Below, piece by piece: positions 1-6,927 of a stretch of DNA of 64,000 bases (position 1 is the first letter of the stretch; each line of letters starts with the position of its first letter). Below the pieces are notes generated by a model. It saw only the letters and a list, made by a program, of their open reading frames with translations, searched no databases and was not told the origin of the DNA. The translations under genes were made by a program, and so were the position numbers. The DNA is taken from positions 1-64,000 of the forward strand of contig NZ_JBKEBF010000033.1 of the NCBI RefSeq assembly GCF_047973035.1, in the 5' to 3' direction. Source of the stretch: Oleidesulfovibrio sp047973035. Lineage in GTDB: Bacteria > Desulfobacterota > Desulfovibrionia > Desulfovibrionales > Desulfovibrionaceae.

Positions 1-23
1 ACCACCCGCCCGGCCACGAATTT

Positions 24-141
24 GCCTTGGTGACCATGGAGGCTGGGGTACACCCGATCCCATTCCGAACTCGGAAGTTAAGCCAGCCATCGCCGATGAT
101 ACTGCAGGGTAGCTTGTGGGAAAGTAGGCCGTCGCCAAGGC
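24..141 (+). rRNA. rrf: 5S ribosomal RNA
   Basis: Structural RNA of the large ribosomal subunit. The 5' end (GCCTTGGTGAC) pairs with the 3' end (GTCGCCAAGGC) to form helix I, and the core shows the usual 5S signature CCGAACTCGGAAGTTAAG. About 118 nt, the normal size. No 23S sequence is visible in the 23 bases upstream, so this is most likely the last gene of an rRNA operon that lies left of the window. Confidence 0.95.
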
Positions 142-160
142 TTTTTCTTTTGAAAAAGCG

Positions 161-200
161 CAACAGGCTCTGATCAGATACGATCAGAGCCTGTTGTCGT
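161..200 (+). terminator. terminator of the rRNA operon
   Basis: A perfect 15-bp stem (161-175 with 182-196) closed by a 6-base loop lies 20 bases after the 5S RNA. The tract after the stem is only moderately T-rich. A smaller hairpin (CTTTTT/AAAAAG) sits directly between it and the 5S end. Position and stem strength make an rRNA operon terminator the natural reading. Confidence 0.65.
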
Positions 201-1050
201 TTCGGCAGCCGCGCCATCTCCATCAATTGCTCAGAAGAGGCGTTTGTAGTAGTTGGCGCCGCGGTTTCCTTCTTTCTCTTTTCCCTTCCTTAGTTGCTTC
301 CAGCCGCACATCCTTTAGTCCGTTTGTTTTGGCTCTCGATGGTCCCATGCCGGTCCTTTCAAGCACTTTTGGTCGCCTGCACGAGTGTCGCAGCTCCCGT
401 TGGAGTTAGGCGTTAAGGCCAGTTGTGGATTACTTGCCAGTCCCATTCTTCCATTAGTACGCTTTGCCCAAGGGTTGTTCCTTTCTTGCTTGTGCACGAC
501 CGCTATCCTACTGGTTCAGCATGTCAGCGTATAAGGGCAGGCTCCGTGGGCCGCATCTTTGGAAGGGCTGCCAGACTGTATAAGTCTGCCTGAGCTGCAT
601 TTTTCTGTACTTAGCTCTGTACCTCTCTAGCGCGTGTCAGCACTTTCTGGGACTTATACCTTCAGGTGCATCGCTAGATAAACACCAGATCATTCCGGTT
701 CGTCTGGTCGCTAAAATCCGACTAAGTTCTTTGTGTAGGATGTGTAGTCCGTCTGTATGGACCTGTTTGGGGATGTTTTTTCCTATACGTTACATTTTTG
801 CCTTACTCGCGCCTTGGTGTCACACAAGCTTGCTCTTACGATGCATAACGACTTTACTTTCTTGCTGCCCGTGTTTGTATGGGCTGCAAGCCGGCTGCTG
901 AGGGCATTGCATTCGCGTTTGCGCGAGCATATTTTTCACATGGCTTTCTTTTACGATATATGAGGCGTATAGTGCTAACGTATGGGTGGTTTTATTCTTT
1001 GTGCCCGCGAAGGTGGAGCGGGCGAATTTCTAGTTCCGTTTAAAAATGTT
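201..1050. other. 850-base stretch without a recognisable gene
   Basis: Only short open frames occur (for example 757-963), without ribosome binding sites or familiar protein motifs. The sequence is not visibly repetitive and I see no tRNA, CRISPR or insertion-sequence ends. It may hold promoters for the following genes or decayed sequence; I cannot assign anything to it. Confidence 0.5.
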
Positions 1051-1076
1051 AGATGCGGTATTGGCAGGAGGACGTA

Positions 1077-1484
1077 ATGGAGTCAACTTCTTTGGTGTGC
1101 TTATCGTGCTCTGCAGATGCGTTGGCAGTTTGGCGGGCTTATCTTGGCGCGTTAAGCGACAGGGATTTGTCTGTATTTGCGACGTTTGATCATAAACAGA
1201 ATGCTCAAGATTCTGATCTGACTATGCCGGAATCCAAAGTCATTGTGTTTGGGAATCCTGCAGCGGGTACACCTCTTATGTTGCAGGCGCCAACTCTCGC
1301 GCTGGACCTGCCGCTAAAAGTGCTCATCAGAGAAACAGAGCTTGGTTGCGAAGTTGTTTATACACATCCATCCGCTCTTGCAGAACGGCACGGGTTGGCA
1401 CCGGAAACTGAAGGTATAGTGATGATGGGGAAATTGCTTGCCGATTTGGCTAAACAGGCATGTAACGATGCCAGAGAGGAATAA
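1077..1484 (+). CDS. DUF302 domain protein
   Basis: A 135-residue protein of the DUF302 family, whose function is not established. The family signature is clear in the middle: VIVFGNPAAGTPLM followed by LALDLPLKVLI and a Tyr-Thr-Pro-type segment (VVYTHPSALAERHGL). No signal peptide or membrane segment is seen, so it is probably cytoplasmic. The start at 1077 is chosen over an upstream ATG (1053) because AGGAGG lies six to eight bases before it. It ends 10 bases before the lipoprotein gene, so the two are probably co-transcribed. Family call is firm; role unknown. Confidence 0.8.
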   Translation: MESTSLVCLSCSADALAVWRAYLGALSDRDLSVFATFDHKQNAQDSDLTMPESKVIVFGNPAAGTPLMLQAPTLALDLPLKVLIRETELGCEVVYTHPSALAERHGLAPETEGIVMMGKLLADLAKQACNDAREE

Positions 1485-1494
1485 TGTAACCGCC

Positions 1495-1935
1495 ATGCTG
1501 AAAAATTTTGTTGTGACAATGATCCTGTTGTCCGCTTTACTGGTCAGCGGATGTTCAGGCGGACAAAAAGTTGAGCAGAGAAGTCTGAGCGATACTTCGT
1601 CTGCGGACATGTCCCATACAGCGCGTAATGCCCTTGACTGGTCCGGAAGTAATTACGGACAAGTGCCATCTCCCAGCTGTCCGGGCATAGAAACCACTAT
1701 GTCGCTTAATGCTGATAACACCTATTTGCTACGGGAGAAGTATCGTGATGAATCCGATTCTCTTTTTGTAGAACAAGGCCGCTTCCGGTGGGTTGACGGG
1801 ACACGTATAGAACTGGACGAACAAGCTGATAACAGAATGTTTTTTGTGGGCGAGAATGTACTTTTTATGCTGGATAAAGACGGCAATAAAATAAAAGGCA
1901 AATTGGCCAGCCACTATATGTTGCATAAAGAATAG
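1495..1935 (+). CDS. NlpE-like lipoprotein
   Basis: A 146-residue lipoprotein. The N-terminus has a hydrophobic stretch and a lipobox (LLVSGC, Cys at about residue 20), so it should be anchored by a lipidated Cys. The mature part resembles the N-terminal domain of NlpE/copper-homeostasis proteins: an NYGQVP turn, then PGIETTMSLNADNTYLL, and paired beta-strands. In NlpE proper the turn carries a CxxC motif; here only one Cys remains (PSPSCPG), so the metal- or redox-sensing role is doubtful. The start is set at 1495 with AGAGGAA upstream; the longer frame overlaps the DUF302 gene. Co-transcribed with the DUF302 gene. Confidence 0.7.
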   Translation: MLKNFVVTMILLSALLVSGCSGGQKVEQRSLSDTSSADMSHTARNALDWSGSNYGQVPSPSCPGIETTMSLNADNTYLLREKYRDESDSLFVEQGRFRWVDGTRIELDEQADNRMFFVGENVLFMLDKDGNKIKGKLASHYMLHKE

Positions 1936-2031
1936 AAAACGTGGAGCCCTGTTTGCCTCCATGCAGGTTGCGATGAAGGGCGTGGGCGCGGGCATAGCCA
2001 AAAGTGTCGTAATAAAAAATGCTACCGTACA

Positions 2032-2070
2032 GGTTCACGGATTGATTTTTGTCGGTTCGTGAACTTTTTT
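2032..2070 (+). terminator. possible terminator after the lipoprotein gene
   Basis: GTTCACG (2033-2039) pairs with CGTGAAC (2058-2064) and is followed directly by six T. The loop is long (18 bases) and the stem short, so this is only a probable intrinsic terminator, about 100 bases after the lipoprotein stop codon. Confidence 0.5.
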
Positions 2071-2161
2071 ATGTAGATCAGTCCATGTAAATAAAGCGAG
2101 TTACGAATAATTGCAGGCTGTCTTTGTGGCCGAGCCTGCGTTGAGTCAGTAGCTGTGGTAA

Positions 2162-2998
2162 TTACAAACCCAGCATCGCAGCTATCAGTGCCCGTGCTTC
2201 ATCAAACGGCAATTCTTTGCCCCTCCAGATGCGGAACTGCTCAGCGCCTTGCGCCACAAACATCGAAAGCCCGTCAATGGTGCTACGTCCTGCGTGTTTT
2301 GCTTGCGCCAGAAAACGCGTTTCAAGAGGGTTGTATACCAGATCATAGGCCACCGCATGTGCAAGTGTGCTTGCAAAAAAATCATCCGTTACAGGCGAAT
2401 TATGCACGCTTTCGCCTGACATGCCCAGCGGGGTGGTGTTGATGATAAGGTCGGCTGTCTCCACATGCCGCTCTTCCCATGGCAGGGATGCTATCCTGAA
2501 CCGCTTTGCCAACGAAAGAGCACGCTCTTCGTTACGGTTGCTGATGGTAACTAGCGGTACGCCCAGCTCTGCAAGTCCGGTAAGGACTGCATTGGCTGCT
2601 CCACCTGCACCCAGCACCAGTGCGTGAGTGAACCGGCCTTTCATTGGCAGAAGCGGCTGCAGAAATCCGGTTACGTCTGTGTTGTCACCTGTCAGTTTGC
2701 CGTCATGCCAGAAGACGGTATTCACGGCCCCTGCAGTTTGTGCCCGAGGGGTGATGCTGTCGAGTAACGGCATTATTGCCTGCTTATGCGGAATGGTAAC
2801 GCTGAGGCCGGAGACAGGCAGAGTACGCACACTGCGTATAAATTCGGGCAGTGCTTCAGGAGTAACCGGAAAGGCCATGTATGCCGCGTCTTCCTTCAGC
2901 AACTCAAACCCCCAGTTATGTAGCAGGGGACTCATAGTATGACCCAGCGGGTGACCGATTATGCCATACAGTTTTGCGGGGATGCGGGGCGTAGTCAT
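2162..2998 (-). CDS. aroE: shikimate dehydrogenase
   Basis: Reduces 3-dehydroshikimate to shikimate with NADPH in the cytoplasmic shikimate pathway to aromatic amino acids. Family features in order: YGIIGHPLGHTMSPLLHN substrate-binding start, SVTIPHK with the catalytic Lys, DNTDVTGF with the catalytic Asp, the Rossmann GAGGAANA loop, and SNRN as the NADP-selective basic segment. Length 278 residues is normal for AroE. The start at 2998 is chosen over 3016 because a GGAG site precedes it and the protein then begins close to the first strand. It stands apart from the his genes upstream, separated by a terminator-like hairpin. Confidence 0.95.
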   Translation of the reverse strand: MTTPRIPAKLYGIIGHPLGHTMSPLLHNWGFELLKEDAAYMAFPVTPEALPEFIRSVRTLPVSGLSVTIPHKQAIMPLLDSITPRAQTAGAVNTVFWHDGKLTGDNTDVTGFLQPLLPMKGRFTHALVLGAGGAANAVLTGLAELGVPLVTISNRNEERALSLAKRFRIASLPWEERHVETADLIINTTPLGMSGESVHNSPVTDDFFASTLAHAVAYDLVYNPLETRFLAQAKHAGRSTIDGLSMFVAQGAEQFRIWRGKELPFDEARALIAAMLGL

Positions 2999-3061
2999 AG
3001 CGTTACTCCGGAGCATGTGGAACTGTTATGAAGAACAAATCTGCCTGCGGCCCGATACTGT

Positions 3062-3095
3062 AAAAGGCTGCCCCGAAAACGTCAGGGCAGCCTTT
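3062..3095 (-). terminator. terminator downstream of hisG
   Basis: AAAGGCTGCCC and GGGCAGCCTTT form an 11-bp stem between the hisG stop and the aroE start. Read on the minus strand the stem runs into a short T tract. It would end the his transcript and insulate aroE. Confidence 0.6.
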
Positions 3096-3180
3096 GTAGC
3101 TTCGGGAATGTACGCTGTGCAAGGGAACGCGCAGAATAATTTTCAGGTTCCGGTATGCAAAGCGTTTTTATGCTGCGGTA

Positions 3181-4065
3181 CTAGATAACCTTGTTCAGGG
3201 CGTATTCGATGATGCCCTCGGCCCCTGCTTCCTTCAGTTCAGGAATCAGGTCACGGACTACGCCTTCGTCCACGACGATTTCAACCGCAACCCACTTGCC
3301 GTCGCGCAGGCTGGCCACGGTAGGAGAGTTCAGGCTGGGCAGCTTGTCCAGCACGTTGTCCAGCTTACCTGTAGGTACGTTCATTTTAAGGCCGACAAGG
3401 GCTTCTGCTTTCAGTGCACCTTGCAGCAGCAGGTTGAGCTGTTCAATTTTTTGGCGCTTTTTGGGGTCTTCCCACGCTGCCTTGTTGGCAATCAGCACGG
3501 TATTGGTCAGCAAAACCTCTGCGATTACCCGCAGACCGTGTGCCTTGATGGTTGTGCCGGTTTCGGTCACTTCCACAATGGCGTCAGCAAGGCCTTCTAC
3601 CACTTTTGCTTCCGTCGCACCCCACGAGTAAAATACGTTTACGGGGATCCCGGCGTCTTCAAAGTATTTTTTTGTTACGCCCAGCAGTTCGGTGGCAATA
3701 CGCTTGCCGGCAAGGTCTTCTGGACGCTGATAGGGCGAATCACCGGCCACGGCCAGAACCCAGCGGGCAGGGCGGTTGGATGTTTTGGAGTATACAAGGT
3801 CAGAAACGACGACCACATCGGAGCCCTGCTCAAGCAGCCAGTCTTTGCCTGTCAGACCCACGTCGAGAATGCCGTCTTCGATATAGCCGGGAATTTCCTG
3901 CACGCGGCACAGACGGGCTGTCAGTTCGGGGTCGTTGATTTCAGGGAAGTAGTTTCTGTGATGTTGGCGGATTTTCCAGCCGGATTTGGCAAACAGATTG
4001 ATGGTAGTCTGTTCCAGAGAGCCTTTAGGCAGGCCAAGCTTTAAAATCGGATTAGCAGTATACAT
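3181..4065 (-). CDS. hisG: ATP phosphoribosyltransferase, long form
   Basis: Catalyses the first step of histidine synthesis, joining ATP and PRPP to give phosphoribosyl-ATP. The start LGLPKGSL, the DVGLTGKDW segment and the PRPP loop (EVTETGTTIKAHGL) are typical. At 294 residues this is the long form, with a C-terminal ACT-like regulatory domain from about residue 215 on, which in this family mediates feedback inhibition by histidine and does not need HisZ. Its ATG shares one base with the hisI stop codon, so translation of the two is coupled. Confidence 0.96.
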   Translation of the reverse strand: MYTANPILKLGLPKGSLEQTTINLFAKSGWKIRQHHRNYFPEINDPELTARLCRVQEIPGYIEDGILDVGLTGKDWLLEQGSDVVVVSDLVYSKTSNRPARWVLAVAGDSPYQRPEDLAGKRIATELLGVTKKYFEDAGIPVNVFYSWGATEAKVVEGLADAIVEVTETGTTIKAHGLRVIAEVLLTNTVLIANKAAWEDPKKRQKIEQLNLLLQGALKAEALVGLKMNVPTGKLDNVLDKLPSLNSPTVASLRDGKWVAVEIVVDEGVVRDLIPELKEAGAEGIIEYALNKVI

Positions 4066-4457
4066 TATTTATAAACCTCCTTGGGGTCGAACACCATGGG
4101 CGAGCAGGTTGTGATCTCGCCGTCCTTTAATTCACGGAAAAAACAGCTTTTATACCCTTTATGGCAGGCCGCGCCGCCTATCTGATCTACGAGCAGCAGA
4201 ATCGTATCGCTGTCGCAGTCAAGGCGCACGGCCTTGATATGCTGGGTATGTCCCGATGTTCCGCCTTTATGCCACAGCGTACCACGGCTGCGGCTGAAGT
4301 AATGGGCTTCACCGGTCTCGATAGTCCGGTTCCATGCGTCCTCGTTCATCCATGCCATCATCAGCACATCGCCGGATGCGGCATCCTGTGCAATGGCGGG
4401 AACAAGGCCACCCATTTTTTTAAAGTCGGGAGCAAAATCGGGAGAGACTGTCGTCAT
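4065..4457 (-). CDS. hisI: phosphoribosyl-AMP cyclohydrolase
   Basis: Opens the adenine ring of phosphoribosyl-AMP, the third step of histidine synthesis. The monofunctional 130-residue form, without the HisE pyrophosphohydrolase domain. Metal-binding residues are visible: the DCDSDT triad for Mg and Cys in AACHKGYKSC for Zn. The WMNEDAW and HYFSRSR segments are characteristic. It is coupled to hisG through a TAATG junction, so these two non-consecutive pathway steps are made together; other his genes are not in the window. Confidence 0.95.
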   Translation of the reverse strand: MTTVSPDFAPDFKKMGGLVPAIAQDAASGDVLMMAWMNEDAWNRTIETGEAHYFSRSRGTLWHKGGTSGHTQHIKAVRLDCDSDTILLLVDQIGGAACHKGYKSCFFRELKDGEITTCSPMVFDPKEVYK

Positions 4458-4693
4458 TCCATGCGGTCCTCTTGGTTGTGCGCCGGAACGGCCGTTGCCG
4501 TCTGCGCGTGTTCGAACGCCTGCAGCATGATAGTCCGTATGGCGGGTGCATGCTGTGCAGAAGGTACAAACCTTAGACTGGGCGAAATACCGTTTTTGTA
4601 AACAATGCGCAACCCCTCGGCGTCATTGTCATTGGTTTGTAATGAATGCTCAGGGCATTTTTCAGCAAAGAGAATCCAGATGCATTCCTGCAA
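4454..4693 (-). CDS. small hypothetical ORF upstream of hisI
   Basis: A possible 79-residue protein beginning with TTG inside the end of the aldolase-fusion gene and overlapping the hisI start by four bases (ATGA). The overlap arrangement and the otherwise empty 200-base gap before hisI are the only arguments for it. There is no recognisable domain, no clear ribosome binding site, and the composition is unremarkable. It could equally be untranslated leader sequence of the hisI-hisG message. Confidence 0.3.
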   Translation of the reverse strand: MQECIWILFAEKCPEHSLQTNDNDAEGLRIVYKNGISPSLRFVPSAQHAPAIRTIMLQAFEHAQTATAVPAHNQEDRME

Positions 4694-5672
4694 TGTGCTC
4701 TATTTCTTCGCTTAACGCCAACGCTTCTCGCGGCGTGGCGGCCCAGCATACAAGGCCGTGTTTTTCCATGTGTATGGCCTCGTGTTGTGCGGCGGCAGCT
4801 CCGGCGGCGTCTGCAAGTTCCTGTGTGCCGGGGGCATGTGCGGGAATGCAGGTCATGCGTTCGCGGATAAGGTCAGACTCGTATATCGGAATGCGCAGCA
4901 TGTCAGCGGGGGCAACGCGTACGCCAAGCGCGAGCAGCTTTGGCGGGTGTGTATGAACAACGGCCTGCGCTTCAGGCTGTTGCCGGTAGATGGCAAGGTG
5001 CATTGCCGTTTCGGATGAAGCCTTGCCGCCTGCAATGTGCTTGCCGGTGGCGATATCCACCAGTGCCAGATCTTCCGGTTGCAGATCGCCTTTGGTTGAG
5101 CCGGTAGCCGTTACAAGGCAGGTGTCGCCATTGATGCGCAGACTTATGTTGCCGTTAAAGCCCGAAAGCAGCGTGCGTTGCCATGCTGTGTGGCAGGCCT
5201 GCCGGATAATGGCGGCCTGACGCGGGGGGATTCCTGCTGCTTCTGCACCGGCCACAGGCTTGCGTTGGTCGTAGCTGGTTTTGATGTCAATGACGGGTGT
5301 GCCGTCCAGCACCTCAAGCGGAGCAACACGAAGCCGTGCGCCTTCAGTTTCCAGCAGGGTAACTTCGTGCAGGCCTATCGGGTTAGGCCGTGCGGGTGAA
5401 CGGGTATTAAATACGCCGCGCTTGGGGCGGTTCACATCGCCGCGGGGATGCACAGCCAGAACGTGTCTGTCTGCCTCATGCAGCCATGAAAGAAGCGTCA
5501 GATTCTGGCCTGCCTGCAGGGACTCAAGCCCTGCTGCGTATTGCGGCAGCACCTCTACCCATGCTTCTACGCCGCCTTCGTCACCTTGTTTGGGGCAGTT
5601 ATTCAAATCTGTAAACGAAGAACGGATCACACCGATGATGTTGATTTCAGCCGAAGACGGGTATTCTGACAT
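4662..5672 (-). CDS. TrmO (TsaA)-type methyltransferase fused to a class II aldolase domain
   Basis: Two domains in one 336-residue chain. Residues about 1-140 match the TrmO/TsaA/UPF0066 family, which N6-methylates threonylcarbamoyladenosine in tRNA using SAM: IGVIRSSF, the RPKRGVFNTRSPARPNPIG core and the ID(I)KTSYD segment are all present. Residues about 145-336 are a class II aldolase/adducin domain: FNGNISLRI, VTATGS, the SSETAMHLAIY catalytic Glu, Zn ligands in VVHTHPP and a third His in EKHGLV. The domains are usually separate genes. The start at 5672 has AGGAGG upstream. The aldolase substrate cannot be read from sequence. Confidence 0.85.
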   Translation of the reverse strand: MSEYPSSAEINIIGVIRSSFTDLNNCPKQGDEGGVEAWVEVLPQYAAGLESLQAGQNLTLLSWLHEADRHVLAVHPRGDVNRPKRGVFNTRSPARPNPIGLHEVTLLETEGARLRVAPLEVLDGTPVIDIKTSYDQRKPVAGAEAAGIPPRQAAIIRQACHTAWQRTLLSGFNGNISLRINGDTCLVTATGSTKGDLQPEDLALVDIATGKHIAGGKASSETAMHLAIYRQQPEAQAVVHTHPPKLLALGVRVAPADMLRIPIYESDLIRERMTCIPAHAPGTQELADAAGAAAAQHEAIHMEKHGLVCWAATPREALALSEEIEHIAGMHLDSLC

Positions 5673-5761
5673 ATGAACCTCCTGTGCCGGATGCGGGCAG
5701 CGATTGAATAAGGGTGTCACATAGACAGGCTTTATACTGAAAGAGAAAAGCCGCAAAGGCG

Positions 5762-6796
5762 CTAGGCGGAAAAGTGGTCAAAGCCTTTGGCAGTTACAGG
5801 AACCCCGTTCAGCAGTATGCCGCCATCACCATGAGCAGTGCCGAGCAGGGTAAGGCGGTGGCCTGTTTTTTCCAGTGCCGTTGTCAGGCCGTTTACAGCT
5901 TCCGGTGCGCAGCTGCCCAACAGGGCATAATCCTCACCGCCGGAAAACGCATGCATTGCTGCGTTGTGTCCGTTTGCTGTTGCCCAGCGGCGTACTTCCG
6001 GATGCAACATTGCGTCCGGCAATATCAGCGAAGCTCCGGTTGTGCCTTTTCCCGCAGCCAGCAGACGCGGTAGGTCGCGTGCAAGGCCGTCTGAAAGGTC
6101 CATTAATGCGATGCGCGCGTCACTATGCTGTTGCTGAAAAGCGGCAAGGCACTGCCCGGCATGAACCAGCGGCACAGGGCGCAGATGAGCCTGCACTGCT
6201 TCGGGGTAGCAGTCGGCGGCGCTTGCTCCGCGTGCTTCCAGTTCCAGCAGGCCGGTGCGGGCCAGACCGGCCGGTGCGTATTCTGTCTGCCCCACAAGGA
6301 ACAGAGCGTCGCCGGCCTTGCAACCGGAACGGCGCAGGAAAGGTGCATCATAGTGGGGACCGCCCCACACCGTGACACACAAGCCGAATGTGCCGGCACG
6401 GGTCAGGTCGCCGCCTGTCAGGGCTACGTTAAAAGTATCTGCAAGTGCTGCCATACCGGCAAAGAGATCATCCCAATAGCTGTCGGCAAAGTGCTGTGCG
6501 CCTGTAGTCCCGTCAGGAATCATAAGCCCCAGACTGAAGCCCAGAGGCGTTGCACCTGCGGCAGCAATATCGCTGATGTTCACGGCAAGGGCTTTGTGGC
6601 CGATGTCACTTGCAGAAAAATAACTCAGTCTGAAATGCGCATCCTGCATGAACAGGTCTGTGCTCAGCGTCATGCGCGAAGGGCAGGACAGTTCGCAGCA
6701 GTCATCGCCCCTGCCGCGCAGAACGTGCGGGTGCGTGTTGCTGAAATGCCTGTCGATACAGGCCAGAAATGCATCTTCAGAAGTCATGGTGCTCAT
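5762..6796 (-). CDS. thiL: thiamine-monophosphate kinase
   Basis: Phosphorylates thiamine monophosphate to thiamine diphosphate, the last step to the active cofactor. The ATP/Mg-binding ThiL motifs are seen in order: RGRGDDCCEL near residue 30 (family GDDaA), LSTDLFMQDAHF, VNISDIAAAGATPLG, LTGGDL, and a C-terminal MDLSDGLARDL and FSGGEDYALL. At 344 residues the length is normal. The start ATG has GGATG five bases before it. No TPP riboswitch was seen upstream. It lies 89 bases upstream of the aldolase-fusion start in the same direction. Confidence 0.93.
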   Translation of the reverse strand: MSTMTSEDAFLACIDRHFSNTHPHVLRGRGDDCCELSCPSRMTLSTDLFMQDAHFRLSYFSASDIGHKALAVNISDIAAAGATPLGFSLGLMIPDGTTGAQHFADSYWDDLFAGMAALADTFNVALTGGDLTRAGTFGLCVTVWGGPHYDAPFLRRSGCKAGDALFLVGQTEYAPAGLARTGLLELEARGASAADCYPEAVQAHLRPVPLVHAGQCLAAFQQQHSDARIALMDLSDGLARDLPRLLAAGKGTTGASLILPDAMLHPEVRRWATANGHNAAMHAFSGGEDYALLGSCAPEAVNGLTTALEKTGHRLTLLGTAHGDGGILLNGVPVTAKGFDHFSA

Positions 6797-6927
6797 GTGA
6801 ACATCCGTGTGTATCGTTAGCGGCTGATAAAATGTACTACGTATGCTTTTGCATCGCGCGCTTCGGCAGACATACTCTGTTCAGGGCAGGAACATGCGAG
6901 GCGATAAATCCTGCACGCTTTTTCTGC

